Assembly (NCBI RefSeq): GCF_030463535.1
Contig: NC_132900.1
Coordinates: 25,501,456 to 25,565,455, forward strand
DNA length: 64,000 bases
Reading direction: 5' to 3'
From: Salminus brasiliensis
Taxonomy: Eukaryota > Chordata > Actinopteri > Characiformes > Bryconidae
This document shows, piece after piece, positions 23,320 through 33,569 of this stretch. How positions within the stretch are numbered: the stretch's first letter is position 1; every line of letters starts with the position of its first letter. The notes under the pieces are model-generated. The model did not search any database. It saw only the letters and a program-made list of their open reading frames with translations, and had not been told where the DNA came from. The translations under genes were made by a program, and so were the position numbers.

Positions 23320-23985
23320 ACACTTTTACTGTGCATGATGCAGTGAGAAGGGTTCACATTTTAATTTCATCAGGCCCACAGGCAAGGCCTCAGAAAACAC
23401 CCAGACTTCAGAGGAAAAGATCCAGGCGATAAAAGATTGAACATGAAACGGATGCTGGAGCTATTGTAATGATGCCGAGTGTACATTACTGCTTTTAATA
23501 TCCTCTCTGAAAGCTGCGCGCAATTCAGTTCAAGCAGCAGCAGCTCATCTAAAAGCACAGACGCAGGAGCTCTGGAGATCATTTATTTAAGAATTCCAAA
23601 AAAAAAAAAAAAATGAAATGCTGCATTTACACATTTCTTCACATTATAAGTTTAAACCAAACTGCCCTCAACAAAATATCAAAGCTTTTTTGCCACATGC
23701 ATAATCATACAATTTTTTAACTGCCCACTTAATTAATCAATAACAGCATATAAAGATAAAATACACATTAACATGTCATATCAGGATATGATGACCACCC
23801 CTGGTTTGAAACCCCTGGTTTCTGGTTCTGATGGTCTGAGGACTACACTTTAGCCACAAAGCTAACAAGTATCTGTGCTGCTGTTGGGAGATGTAATCTT
23901 ATTAAAAATAATTAGCTGAGGTTGGGTCTCCTTGCTTGAAATATCATTGTAAAGGGAATTAGTGTAAAGATATACTGTGGCATTA
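23320..23985. other. Intergenic, no gene seen
   Basis: Unique, with an A16 run at 23598-23613. The minus-strand frame at 23370-23582 (70 codons) is not recognised. Confidence 0.55.
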
Positions 23986-23989
23986 ATGT

Positions 23990-24275
23990 GTGTTGTGATA
24001 GTACTGTCAACTCAAAATTGCTACGGTGGCATTAGCAGCGCGCCCTGGCCCAGCATTGCTACCATGGTGTTAGCACCACTACTGCGGCGGTCGCAGCACT
24101 ACTGTAGCGGTAGAATTGTTATCACAACTTTAGCACTGATGCCACCATGTTGGCATCACTACCGGAGTGTTAGCATCACTACTGCGCTGGCTGCCAGCAT
24201 TAGCCCCACTGCATCGCTACCCATTATTAGCCTTGCTACTGTGCCGTCCCCTGGCTTCGCCCTGCGACGCTTCCA
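23990..24275. repeat. GC-richer degenerate array (catcactaccgtggtgttag type)
   Basis: About 14 units near 20 bp each combining gttagcatcactac, accatggtgttagca and actactgcggcgg. The two plus-strand frames (108 and 67 codons) are by-products of the array. Confidence 0.7.
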
Positions 24276-24279
24276 CAGC

Positions 24280-25335
24280 GTTAGTCACAATCCGTCATCA
24301 TGAGGTCCTGGGCCCTTCACATTTAACACCTACAAAATACATGAGTTCTTTACCAGGCAGGGTCACATGAAATGGTTCGTGAAACTTGATGTCATTTATA
24401 AAGAGGTTTTGGTTCCAAACTCCCCATTGTTAAAATGCCATTGACGATTCCATGCAACAATTGGCAGTCTGGCAAAACTAGGCTTGCCTCTTTTTTTGTT
24501 AGTCGTGATAGAAGTGTATAACCATCAGGGCCTTCTTGATGTTCAGAGAGTGCCTAATGCGTAATGTGAGCAATTAACCCCTTATGCACTGTGACTTATT
24601 ACACCATAAGGATTTTTTCCATTTTGGTTGGAAACAAAAGGCTTTAAGTACAGATACAGCAAAGCAAGTTGTCCCATAGGTCTGAAGGCCTTACATGTGA
24701 GAATCTCAGACAAAATTTTAATAAAGAGGCCACTTTTGTCCATATAGTGTGTGTTATAGATTTAAACAAATTACCATTTCACATGTACCACTCCACTCTG
24801 TACGGCACAGCATATAACCACATTAAATATTCAGTTCATCCCCTTATTTCTATATGTTCAGACTAATGAGCTGAACCTAACATGCCTTGAAATAACTTTC
24901 TACATACATACCAATTTAAAAATCACCTCAGCTCAGGAGTTCACCAAACTTGCATCTTTTAACGACTAGAGATGTTTTCCAGTGGACGTAGGCTTCGCCG
25001 CTGTGGGCAAACATGCAGCTTAGCTTGAAGCGCCGGCTCTTTTAATTGCTAGCATGTTTTTCTTAATGTAATCTGGACTCCTTCCCTGTCCACTGAAATG
25101 TCAATTAATTAGAAGTGCTCTCCAAAGCAGAGTGTTGCTGGTATGACCGCAGTCAAGCCAAGTGTGTGAGTGTGTCCTCTTGGGAGGGCCCTCGGGCTTT
25201 ACACTAATTTGACATGTTCTACACCAACAACAACTAAAAAAAAACTTGCCTCGCCCTTAAAGTCGCCAATACAGTCGTGTTTTGCATGATCTTTTACTGC
25301 ACTCAGTATAGACCATATGTGTCCTTGAAGCTCAT
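24280..25335. other. Intergenic, possible conserved block near 25 kb
   Basis: Mostly unique. acttttgtccatatagtgtg at about 24733-24752 is an RF2 terminal fragment. 25020-25180 (gctagcatgttttt, gtcaattaattagaagtg) is repeat-free with TAATTA homeodomain-type cores and could be a conserved non-coding element; this is a guess. Confidence 0.4.
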
Positions 25336-25344
25336 TTGAGGTAG

Positions 25345-25640
25345 GAGCACATTAATGAGTGACTTTGACAAGGGTCCAATTATGATGGCAAGACTACTCG
25401 GTCAGAGCACCTCCAAAATGGCAGGTTTTGTGGGGTGTTTCCAGTTTGCAGTGGTCAGTATCTACCAAAAGTGGTTCAAGAAAGAAACCACACATGAAGA
25501 GGCGACAGGGTGATGGGCACCTAAGGTGCATAAATGCGATCCATGAAGGACCCACCTCACAACTTGGTGCCAGATACCACACGACCCAGGTGGAGTATAT
25601 GCCTCGAATGACAACACATGGCAAATTACACCATGTCGCT
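25345..25640. mobile_element. RF1 fragment
   Basis: Same order and orientation as 5481-6017: gactttgacaagggtccaat, ggtcagagcacctccaaaat, ccaaaagtggttcaagaaag, tccatgaagg and tggtgccagataccac. Both ends are missing. Confidence 0.8.
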
Positions 25641-25664
25641 ATTTATCTAACATAAACAACGGCA

Positions 25665-25970
25665 AAATGCAGAAGCAGTCTGTGTAAAACTAAGTACACC
25701 CTTACTCCCTCCATACTAATTAAGAGGGTAAGTGGCAGCCATGTGCTTCTAATCAAATACCCTTGATTAACAGATTATCAGCAAGTGTGACAGCCTCCAT
25801 AAAAGCAGATGTTTTGGCAGTTTGAAATCCAATTGAAAGGCTGTGGCGGGACATTAAGAGAGCTGTGCATAACCGAATGCCCAAACATCAATAAACTGAA
25901 GCAACATTGTACAGAAGAGTGGGCCAAAATTCCTCCAGACTGTAGTCCATCTGTTTATCTGCATACTTTG
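25665..25970 (+). pseudogene. Tc1-like transposon remnant with transposase C-terminal relic
   Basis: 25690-25810 matches a teleost DNA-element leader (aagtacacccttactccct, tgattaacagattatcagca, gcagatgttttggcagtttg). It is joined directly to a decayed transposase 3' end at about 25815-25965. There, NKLKQHCTEEWAKIPPD reads like the C-terminal ELKQFCxEEWAKIPP segment of Tc1 transposases, and the preceding stretch needs a frame change to give the LWRDIKRAVHxR-like part. The catalytic region is absent, so this is a deletion derivative. Confidence 0.65.
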
Positions 25971-26059
25971 TTAGCTTCCTTTCACCCTGTTCTCCAATGG
26001 TCAGGACCCCACAGGACCTCCACAAAATGTAAAAGGTACCTCCAAAAGGTATTATTTGG

Positions 26060-26330
26060 GTGATGGGTCATTCTCAACACCCTCTTATCTCTTATTGTGA
26101 CTGAATCCTGCTGCACACCTGCCTCGCCAGGAATTTGGTGGCAGTCGGTGATGGCTTCCTCTTTCTGCCATGTCCAGGTAGTATAGCCAGTGTTCAGTGA
26201 ACTCAGCTTCCAACTTGATCTCTAGGAGCATCCAGTGTCCTTTTTCTTGGTTGTGAAGGCAGTGATGTCTTCTCTGAACTTTTTTGACAGCTCTCTGCAC
26301 TCTTTCCATATTTCTAACATGCAATCAAAC
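26060..26330 (-). pseudogene. Unidentified repeat-borne coding relic
   Basis: The minus-strand frame of 79 codons (26324-26085) includes HHCLHNQEKGHWMLLEIKLE. The nucleotide text (ggaatttggtggcagt, ccatgtccaggtagtatagc, gttgtgaaggcagtgatgtc) looks familiar as a teleost dispersed sequence. I cannot name the element. It lies between a Tc1 relic and an RF1 copy. Confidence 0.35.
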
Positions 26331-26461
26331 ATCACAAATAACAACTAATGTAGAGCAGCTGAACATTGTAACATTGTAACAAATTTTGTTAATAAACATT
26401 ATTTGCAATACCTCAATACCTCTAAAACCTGATTGACTCCCCCTCATTACGTCGAAACAGT

Positions 26462-26970
26462 TCAGTTGAAAGTGTCCTGTGGTATCTGGCACCAAGACAT
26501 TCGCAACAGATTCTGTAAGTTCTAGAAGGTGTAAGGTGGGGCCTCCATGGATCAGACTTGTTTGCCGTACACATCCCACAGACTGAGATCTGGAAACTTT
26601 TGAGGCCAATGCAGAACTCTGCCGTGTTCCTTAGACCACTGCTGAGACGTTTTTGCTTGGTGGCAGGGAGCCACCAGCAGTTGCAGCCGTGTAACCGTTC
26701 ATACCGTAGGTGGCACGGTTCAAAGCAATAGCCACATGAATTCCAGAAGCTGTGGTGTTCCAGCAGAACAGCATCACCCAGAGCATTACACTGCCTCCTT
26801 AGGCTTGCCTTCTTCCAACAGTGCACCCTGGTGCCATCTCTTTTCCAGGTAAGCGACACACACCTGTATACATGATCACATGAAAACGTGACTCATCAGA
26901 CCAGGCCACCTTCTTCTGTTGCTTTATGATCCAGTTCTGATGCCCACTTGCTAATTGTAGATGCTTTTGT
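26462..26970. mobile_element. RF1 long-form fragment, reverse orientation to 5481-6017
   Basis: tgtcctgtggtatctggcac is followed by the internal region of the long form: gggcctccatggatcagact, gagcattacactgcctcctt, ccctggtgccatctcttttc, gactcatcagaccaggccac and ttctgatgcccac. This is reverse to the presumed transposase sense. The minus-strand frame at 26859-26422 (145 codons) is an interrupted remnant of the transposase-coding part. Confidence 0.75.
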
Positions 26971-26974
26971 TTAC

Positions 26975-27430
26975 ATTATATAAATTAGCATGCAAACGTT
27001 TGGCCCATCCTGACCTTTCCCGCCCATACAGCAGCCCTGTTCCTAGTCATAATATCTGTTACTATGTGGGCAAAAGACCTGATTTCCTAAAATTCTGTAA
27101 TAGAATAACCTGATTGGTTGAATTCAAAGTGGCCAATGGAGTTTGTATGGAGCTGCTCACAATAATGGTGAAGTAGGTCTTACAGGTAACAGCAAGTGTC
27201 TGTTTTCACGCAACATCATGGGTCGAATACCTGTGAGAGATATAGACTTTACAAAGTCACAGGCTGATAAAAGTTTTAAGAGTAGGTGTGACATCCCCCC
27301 CTCCACACACACACACACACACCAGTCACTGGTCCATGCTTCCTTTCTGCTCATTGTCTCTCACTATAAAAAAAAGGGCCACATAAAGAAAGAAATTGAT
27401 AATGAAGTGTGAAACGTTATAAATCGCACC
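26975..27430. other. Intergenic, no gene seen
   Basis: Unique DNA with a (CA)n run at about 27303-27322. Confidence 0.6.
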
Positions 27431-27900
27431 TGCGCTGCAGCAGAAGACTGTACAGTATCCTGCAGAACGCCGAGCTGAATGTTAATGGCATGCAACACTG
27501 GGGAGCATCTGGAAAGGCCCATTCTAAACTCTTCAAGGTACATCTCTGAGAGCGATGAATCTCGGAGAGGGGCGAGACGCGCAGCGCCTCGCAAGCGCCG
27601 CCTGCATAAAACTCCCTTTAATGTGCAGACACATGGCGCGCTCAGAAAGAGGTCTTCTGGGGCTTCGCTGGCAGATGGCACAGTTCTCACATAAAGACAG
27701 CGCTGGTGTGACAAAGAAGCGCAGCTCCGCAGGCCTCTCCGTCAGAGCCCGAGCAGAGGCGCATGAAGCCTTTCCGCCATCTCCAGCTTCGCCAGCCCCA
27801 AAAACAGAGCAGCTGGAGTTTGCCAGGGGCGTTTCTAGACTGAAAGCTCTATTGGGGTGCGTGCAGAATTCATAGGCCCATATCCTACGTTTGTCTAGTG
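27430..27900. other. GC-richer unique block with overlapping open frames on both strands
   Basis: Frames of 106 (plus) and 131 and 116 (minus) codons overlap. CpG density is higher than in flanking DNA. None resembles a known protein, and no splice pattern or Kozak context is persuasive. It could be a non-coding exon, a regulatory block or chance. Confidence 0.35.
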
Positions 27901-28024
27901 TTTTATTATTTTGCTCCATGAAGTCCACTCATAATATTCATGAGGGTTTATTTACCTACAACAGGCAATTAATGTTCATCTAACCTACCTCTCGTCATTA
28001 CTTATCGTGTTGTTGCTCCACCTT

Positions 28025-28330
28025 TAAAGGAACAGTTCATTTAAAAATCAAACGAACATGATGGATCTCTGACGCCAGACTCAGTGGATCATCCACAGTC
28101 TGATGTGAGCGTCTTTAGTTTACAATGGGAGAGGCTAGGCTAACACTGCTAAAAAAAAAACAAAAAAAAAACACTCATCCTAGACTGTCACCAATCTCTG
28201 CCAAACACAGGCACCAAAAGCTTTATCTATCAGAAAGCTAATAAAACCAGTTAAAGACCTTTGTTAAACATCTGTGGAGAGGTTTAGGCTTGCATTTATA
28301 GACTAAAGTGAGTCAAGCTACAAATGCAAT
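28025..28330. repeat. Dispersed repeat related to 62597-63068
   Basis: gctaggctaacactgctaa, tagactgtcaccaatctct and tttatagactaaagtgagtc match segments of the 62.6-kb element. Two A10 runs interrupt it at about 28151-28171. Ends are unclear. Confidence 0.6.
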
Positions 28331-28337
28331 GCATTCG

Positions 28338-28339
<2 letters not shown>

Positions 28340-28387
<48 letters not shown>
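28340..28387. repeat. (CA)n(TA)n microsatellite
   Basis: About 11 CA units followed directly by about 12 TA units. Confidence 0.95.
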
Positions 28388-28389
<2 letters not shown>

Positions 28390-28544
28390 TTGTTATATAA
28401 ATGCATTGCTGCGTACAGGAGTTTACCCACATCCAATTATGCAATTATGCTTAAGTTATAAGGAGTGTTTCAGCCAGTAGTTCTGAACTAAATGAGGCAT
28501 AATAAAGGGCAGCTAATTAAAGGGGTCATTTGCTTTCAGGGGCA

Positions 28545-28660
28545 CCGCATGGGGTATAATTCTAAGGGCCTGTGACTGACAGGGGCCCTAACAAATGTAT
28601 TAATTGAGTATTTTAGCAGAATTGTGGGGCCCAGTGTAATATCTTTTCATGGGGCCTAAA
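28545..28660. repeat. Dispersed repeat shared with 7155-7275
   Basis: Second copy of the aagggcctgtgactgacagg block. Here it is not inside the ggccactttat-ended element, so the two insertions are independent or this copy has lost its ends. Confidence 0.75.
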
Positions 28661-28664
28661 CTCC

Positions 28665-29650
28665 TAGCCAGCGCCCTTGTTTACATATATCTGTCCTAAC
28701 AGTACAGTAACAAATTACGACTGTTTGTGGTACATGAACCCACACGTCATAAGTTGACCTCAGGGAGAAATATAAAGGGCATGCTATGGGCCCTTTTAAG
28801 TTAAATGAAACTATGGATGAAAAACGTGCGCAACCCTCTCGCTAACGTCTTCACTTTCCGCACCCCAGTTGACCAAAACGGCATACAAAATGTCTGTAAC
28901 CATAGTGATAACTTAAAGGCACCTCTCCCTCAACACTATAGTCTACCTTTGAGTCAGTTTGTGCTGCAGGCAGTGAGACTTTTGGGGGCGGGAGGCAAAA
29001 AACGTGACTGCGGTTGTTGACGACAACTCAAAAACAGTCCTAGTGAAAGTGGATGCCCCCGTTTCTTCTCCTGCAATCCAAATCTGGCACTAATATCAAA
29101 AGAAAAAGCACAAAAACAATCTGAAGTGCAGCGGAAAATAATGAGAATAAGCGGCTGACAAGAGCCAGCAACAGACACGTGCACATTTTTTATAAGCTGC
29201 AATCGCCTTTAATATTTAAAGCCAAAGATATACTAGAGAAAATAGGGTCTGCTTCGCCCCCCTTCCGTCCCCTTCCCCAGGCTAGACGGAGGTATAATGA
29301 ATATTAATAGATGACAGTATTCACTGTGGACCGGATTGTGTGTTTTCAACATCAAGCGAGGCAGATTTGAGCCAGGGAAAAGACAGGGCACCCCTGTATC
29401 TTTGCTTCAAGGCCAGAGAAATAAAAAGGCACTCTTAAAAGCAATCCTTCATCTGCCACTTTCTATTCGGATGCGCTCATAGATGGCAGATTCCACTTGG
29501 CTGTACTTAACGGCTTCCGAATCTCACTCAGTTTCACTTTATTGGCCAGTACCTTCGGAAATCTTGGCAGAATTGGCGTTACAGCAATCGACAAAGAAAC
29601 ATGGCGTACAAACAGATACAGGCACCGCAACAGGGGGGGTATCATATCTA
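28665..29650. other. Intergenic, no gene seen
   Basis: Unique. Frames of up to 82 codons at 28805-29733 are not recognised. Confidence 0.6.
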
Positions 29651-29735
29651 CGCTATATGCCCAAAAGCATCCCGACGCCACTGAATCTCACTGCTTTAAT
29701 GTGCACCTATGGCTGACATGGATGTTGAGCTGATA
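29651..29735 (+). mobile_element. RF2 left-end fragment
   Basis: tacgctatatgcccaaaagc, then a gacgcc end-like motif, ctgctttaatgtgcacctat and ggctgacatgga follow RF2 order from the GTGGACACC side. A second such piece lies at about 30600-30735 (attgctgacatggacaatc, ggacaatagaatggg). Confidence 0.5.
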
Positions 29736-29904
29736 TGGTTGTATGTTCAACCACGAAATGTATTACAAGCACCTGTACACCTGCTTGTTCATGCTAATCA
29801 GATCTAATCAGACAACTATGTAGCAACAGTGCAAGGCATGAAATCATGCAGATACAGTCCAGGAGCGTTGGGTAATGTGTGCATTAGGGTTAAGCACAAG
29901 TCCA

Positions 29905-30080
29905 GGGCAAATTTTTACGACTGTGGCAGCGTGTGTTTGAGGCTAGGAGGGAGTTGAGTATCTCTAAAATCATGCAGCTATATTAATAAACATTGATACA
30001 TGAACATTTACACATTTACCAAAACTAATGAACAGCTAATATACCACTAAATCGTCTACTTTCTTTTCAAGCTGTGTTTC
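29905..30080. repeat. Dispersed repeat copy, pair of 31475-31645
   Basis: Both carry acgactgtggcag, catgcagcta, ataaacatt or a variant, cacatttac, and aaatcgtctact or its variant in order. Family not recognised. Confidence 0.7.
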
Positions 30081-30084
30081 TTAA

Positions 30085-31470
30085 AATAAAACAAACAAAC
30101 AAAAAAAGCAAAAACTATTTTACTTTCACGGCCATTTAAAAAATATATAAATATAATATCATTTATAATATCAATATACATATATATATATATATATATG
30201 CATACATAAAAAAAATGCAGGTACATGCAGACCAATAGTGGCAGTGAGAAGGTGGGACTTGCTGGCGACTGTAGAAAAAAACGCTGATGTGAAATCTGTG
30301 CGAAATCCTGGTTTCATAAATCAAAAAGAGGACATGTCCAGGACAAAGATGACGTCTGGTCACCTCAACTCAGGCACCCGTGACTCAAAATGATCTACGA
30401 ACGTCTCACTAGAAATTAGGACTAGAAAGTACAATTTCAGGAATCCGTGTTTCCTCATATCTGAGAGCACCAAGTCAAGTTAATGGTTTTAGGAGTAATA
30501 TGTTAGACATCCGGACTAACGTTAGTTTAACCATCATAACTCGTTTATGAGAAGTTTATAGGTATAGAGGAGCTTAATCTTTACACAGAAGTGCTTGTTG
30601 GATGTGTTTGACGACTTTAAGGCGCACTTATTGCTGACATGGACAATCAATAGCATGGCGTGTATAATTTCCATTAATCGTCACTGGACAATAGAATGGG
30701 GGCTCTGCCATCTACAACCTCTTAGGATACACTCCCGTATCAGCCATGGCTCTGTAATAAACATTAGCACTGGTTTAAGATGTAGTCTGTGTAGAATCTG
30801 TATTTGACTCCAGCACCGCAAAGACCTGAAATACATGGAAACTGCGACTGATCACTCAGACAATGTCCTGCTCATCCACTAATCCCTCATATGCACCTAA
30901 ACCAGCAGCATCTGCTAATACAACACACAGAGCTTTTTTTCCCCTTTCTTCCTTTACCAGGGCGGAGCCGGGCTGCCGAGAGGACCCTCATAGGAGCGCA
31001 TTACAGACGCAAGCTTCCACAGAAACCAATTAAATCTGCACAGAGGGAGGAGATTCGTCATGTGTAATAAAGCGCTCTCCAGAGTTAATGAAGGCTGCTG
31101 GAGGGACAGGAGAGCTGCTTAGAGGCAGCAAGCCAGAAAACCCTCTGCTGGACCACCAGCTGCCCAGGACCGCAATGGGTATAAACACTGGAAAAAAATA
31201 ATGTTAAATAATAACATTAACAATAATAATTATTATTATTTTGAATAGAAATATTATTGAAATTGTGAGACAAAGTATATATTTGGATCTAAACACTGAA
31301 AATGGAGAATTAATAGACTTGCAGAGTAGTAACAATAACAAATACGCTGGGATGACCATTAAAATAAATAAAATAAATAAAAATAAATAAAAAAATAAAT
31401 AAAACAGCACACACATACAGACCACATACCGATATTCATTGTTAGGATGTCATGGCTGGGGGTTGGCTTT
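30085..31470. other. Intergenic with AT-rich tracts
   Basis: (TA)n at 30172-30200, RF2 remnant near 30600-30735, unique GC-richer sequence at 30950-31170, and AT-rich (AAAT/AATA)n at 31190-31410. Minus-strand Ile/Leu/Phe-rich frames in the AT tract are compositional artefacts. Confidence 0.6.
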
Positions 31471-31474
31471 AAGT

Positions 31475-31645
31475 AGGCCTAAGTTGTACGACTGTGGCAG
31501 TGTGTGTGAGGGTAGAAAAACCTCTCAAACCATGCAGCTACAGTACGTTAATGTACATTAATAATTATACACACACATTTACTCATTCAGCAAGTGCCAA
31601 TAACTAGCCTTAATAGCTTATATGACCAAATCGTCTCCTTTCCGT
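31475..31645. repeat. Dispersed repeat copy, pair of 29905-30080
   Basis: Second copy in the same orientation, 1.57 kb from the first and diverged by indels. It lies just beyond the presumed 3' end of socs6. Confidence 0.7.
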
Positions 31646-31876
31646 TAGACTTAGGCCTTCTTGAACCCCCAAGCCATGACATCCTAACCACAGTGGACAC
31701 CTGTGTCCCCATTGTCCTCTTTTTTGAAGATTGAATATGGTCAGCCTAGCATTTAGATCAGATGTTTTTAAGATCAGCACATGATCGTCACACAACCACC
31801 CACGACCCCACAGTGCTAAAAGAACTCAATCCTTTCAAATAAAAGAAAGACACCAACAAACTTGAGAATAAGTCTT

Positions 31877-31882
31877 TTTATT
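31877..31882 (-). terminator. Candidate distal socs6 poly(A) signal AATAAA
   Basis: Read on the minus strand, gtgtaaataaaaagact is followed about 15-25 bases later by a GT-rich run (gtttgttggtgtc). This is the arrangement expected for a cleavage site near 31860. The preceding sequence is repeat-free. Confidence 0.5.
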
Positions 31883-32755
31883 TACACTTTTAGAGCAGAT
31901 ATAAAAAGAAACATTTAGTTCAAAATGTGCAATAAATCAGTACACAGCGTTCCCTTTCGAGATCCAAAATACTGTAGAACTTCCACCAAAGTTCTACTGA
32001 AAATCTGAAAAAGGAAGAGAAAAGGGCGGATCTTCTCCCGAATTGCAGCCACGTGTGTCAATGGAACAAACAGCACAAATCTGAAAACACTCGCACCTAC
32101 AGATCTTCCGTCAACAGCCACTCTAAACATATCGACCCACATTCTGTCCTCACTGCTTATGGACAAACCAGAAGGCCAGTGTAAAAAAAAAAAAAAAAAA
32201 AAAAATCAAAGGCCATAAATTCAAGCACAGAAATCATAACGTACCAACAACAATGACAAATGAAACAGTCAAAATACTCCCATTCCCTCACCTGGGACAT
32301 CAGGGCTGACCGGAATCAACCTTACATCACTTACAATACACCACGTAATCAATGACAACCCCTTTTAACTTTCTTCATAGGTTCATCAAGGCAAACAATA
32401 CACCGATACTGATCTGACCAAGCTGAGAAAATTGCATGTGGCAAAGCAGCTGCATGCAACCTAAACTGGTCAAATCATACTGCTCATCCTAAACACCACA
32501 ATTACAAAACAGCGCTCTGGGCGAGCCATTTGACCAAAACGTGAGGCGTTTCAGAGCCAACACACAACGCTCAGTCAAAAAACACGAATGGCAGCACAGG
32601 AAACCTTCCTCCCGTTTCCAAAAATCACATACTTCAAACCTTACTTCATCCACACAACCTAAAGACAAGTTCAAGTAATCAGAAGAAGCCACTGAAACTC
32701 CACATCTTCCCAATCAACGCTTTACTGCATGGCTATGCACTAGGTCTCCAGCTCA

Positions 32756-33569
32756 TTAGGTACACCAAGCTTGTAGCTACACTTGGTGGTCATTTTATCA
32801 GAAACATCAACCACATAGGTGCATGTGTGTAGGTGTATGGTTACAAACTGTAGACCAGTGGTCTCCCCAACCCAATCCAACCCAAATCTGACAAACCCCA
32901 TTCAGCCAATCAACATCTTCTGAAGGCAGTAATTGATTGGGTCAGGTAGGGCTGGATTAGGTTTAAGAAGGCAGCTCTCCAGGAACAGGGATGGAGCCCG
33001 CTGCTGCAGACCCTATGTTGCAGCACAATACATCAGTCCCCATCTAGTTCGCTCAGTAATGGAAAAGGACCACCACAGGACCACCAATGAGGATGTAATG
33101 TGATATTGGTGTGGAAAGTTCTCAGCACAGACACTGGCATGGTAGTGGTGTTGGTTAGCTCTTACACACTCATTACTGCTAGTTAATCTTTGAGATCCAC
33201 CACCCAAAAAAAACATCAAAGAGCAGATCTATGGTCAGCAATTGACCACTGATGAAGGTCAGGGTGATATAGAAGACTAACACAAACTGTGCTTCAACAT
33301 TGTGCATAACCATTCAGTCACTGTGGATGATGACATAAGCCTCTCCCCCCGCAAGCCTATGCTACACTGATAGGCTACACCCGGATGCTGTGCTGAAAAC
33401 GGTCAACTAACTACATAATCTGATCATCGGTGGTGCCTATGCATTCGTGTTAGGGGTTCTGCAACACCGCAACAGCAGATTAGTAAATGTAAACCTACAG
33501 TGCACCTAAATGATTGGTGTTTCTGGTAAACTGGCCAATGAGCATAGCTACAAGGAAGGTGTACCTAAC
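32756..33569. mobile_element. 814-bp inverted-repeat element inside the putative socs6 3' UTR
   Basis: The ends ttaggtacacc (32756-32766) and ggtgtacctaa (33559-33569) are exact complements. Pairing continues with mismatches for about 60 bp (cttgtagcta, ggtcattttatcagaaac against gtttctggtaaactggcc, tagctacaag). The interior has a teleost-type gtagtggtgttggtta segment and no transposase. A hAT-like element is nested at 32856-33003. Confidence 0.8.
32856..33003. mobile_element. 148-bp hAT-like MITE nested in the 32756-33569 element
   Basis: Begins cagtggtctcc and ends ggatggagcccgctg. Flanks ctgtagac (32848-32855) and ctgcagac (33004-33011) form an 8-bp duplication with one mismatch. The central text (gattgggtcaggtagggctg) is typical of the class. 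Confidence 0.8.
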
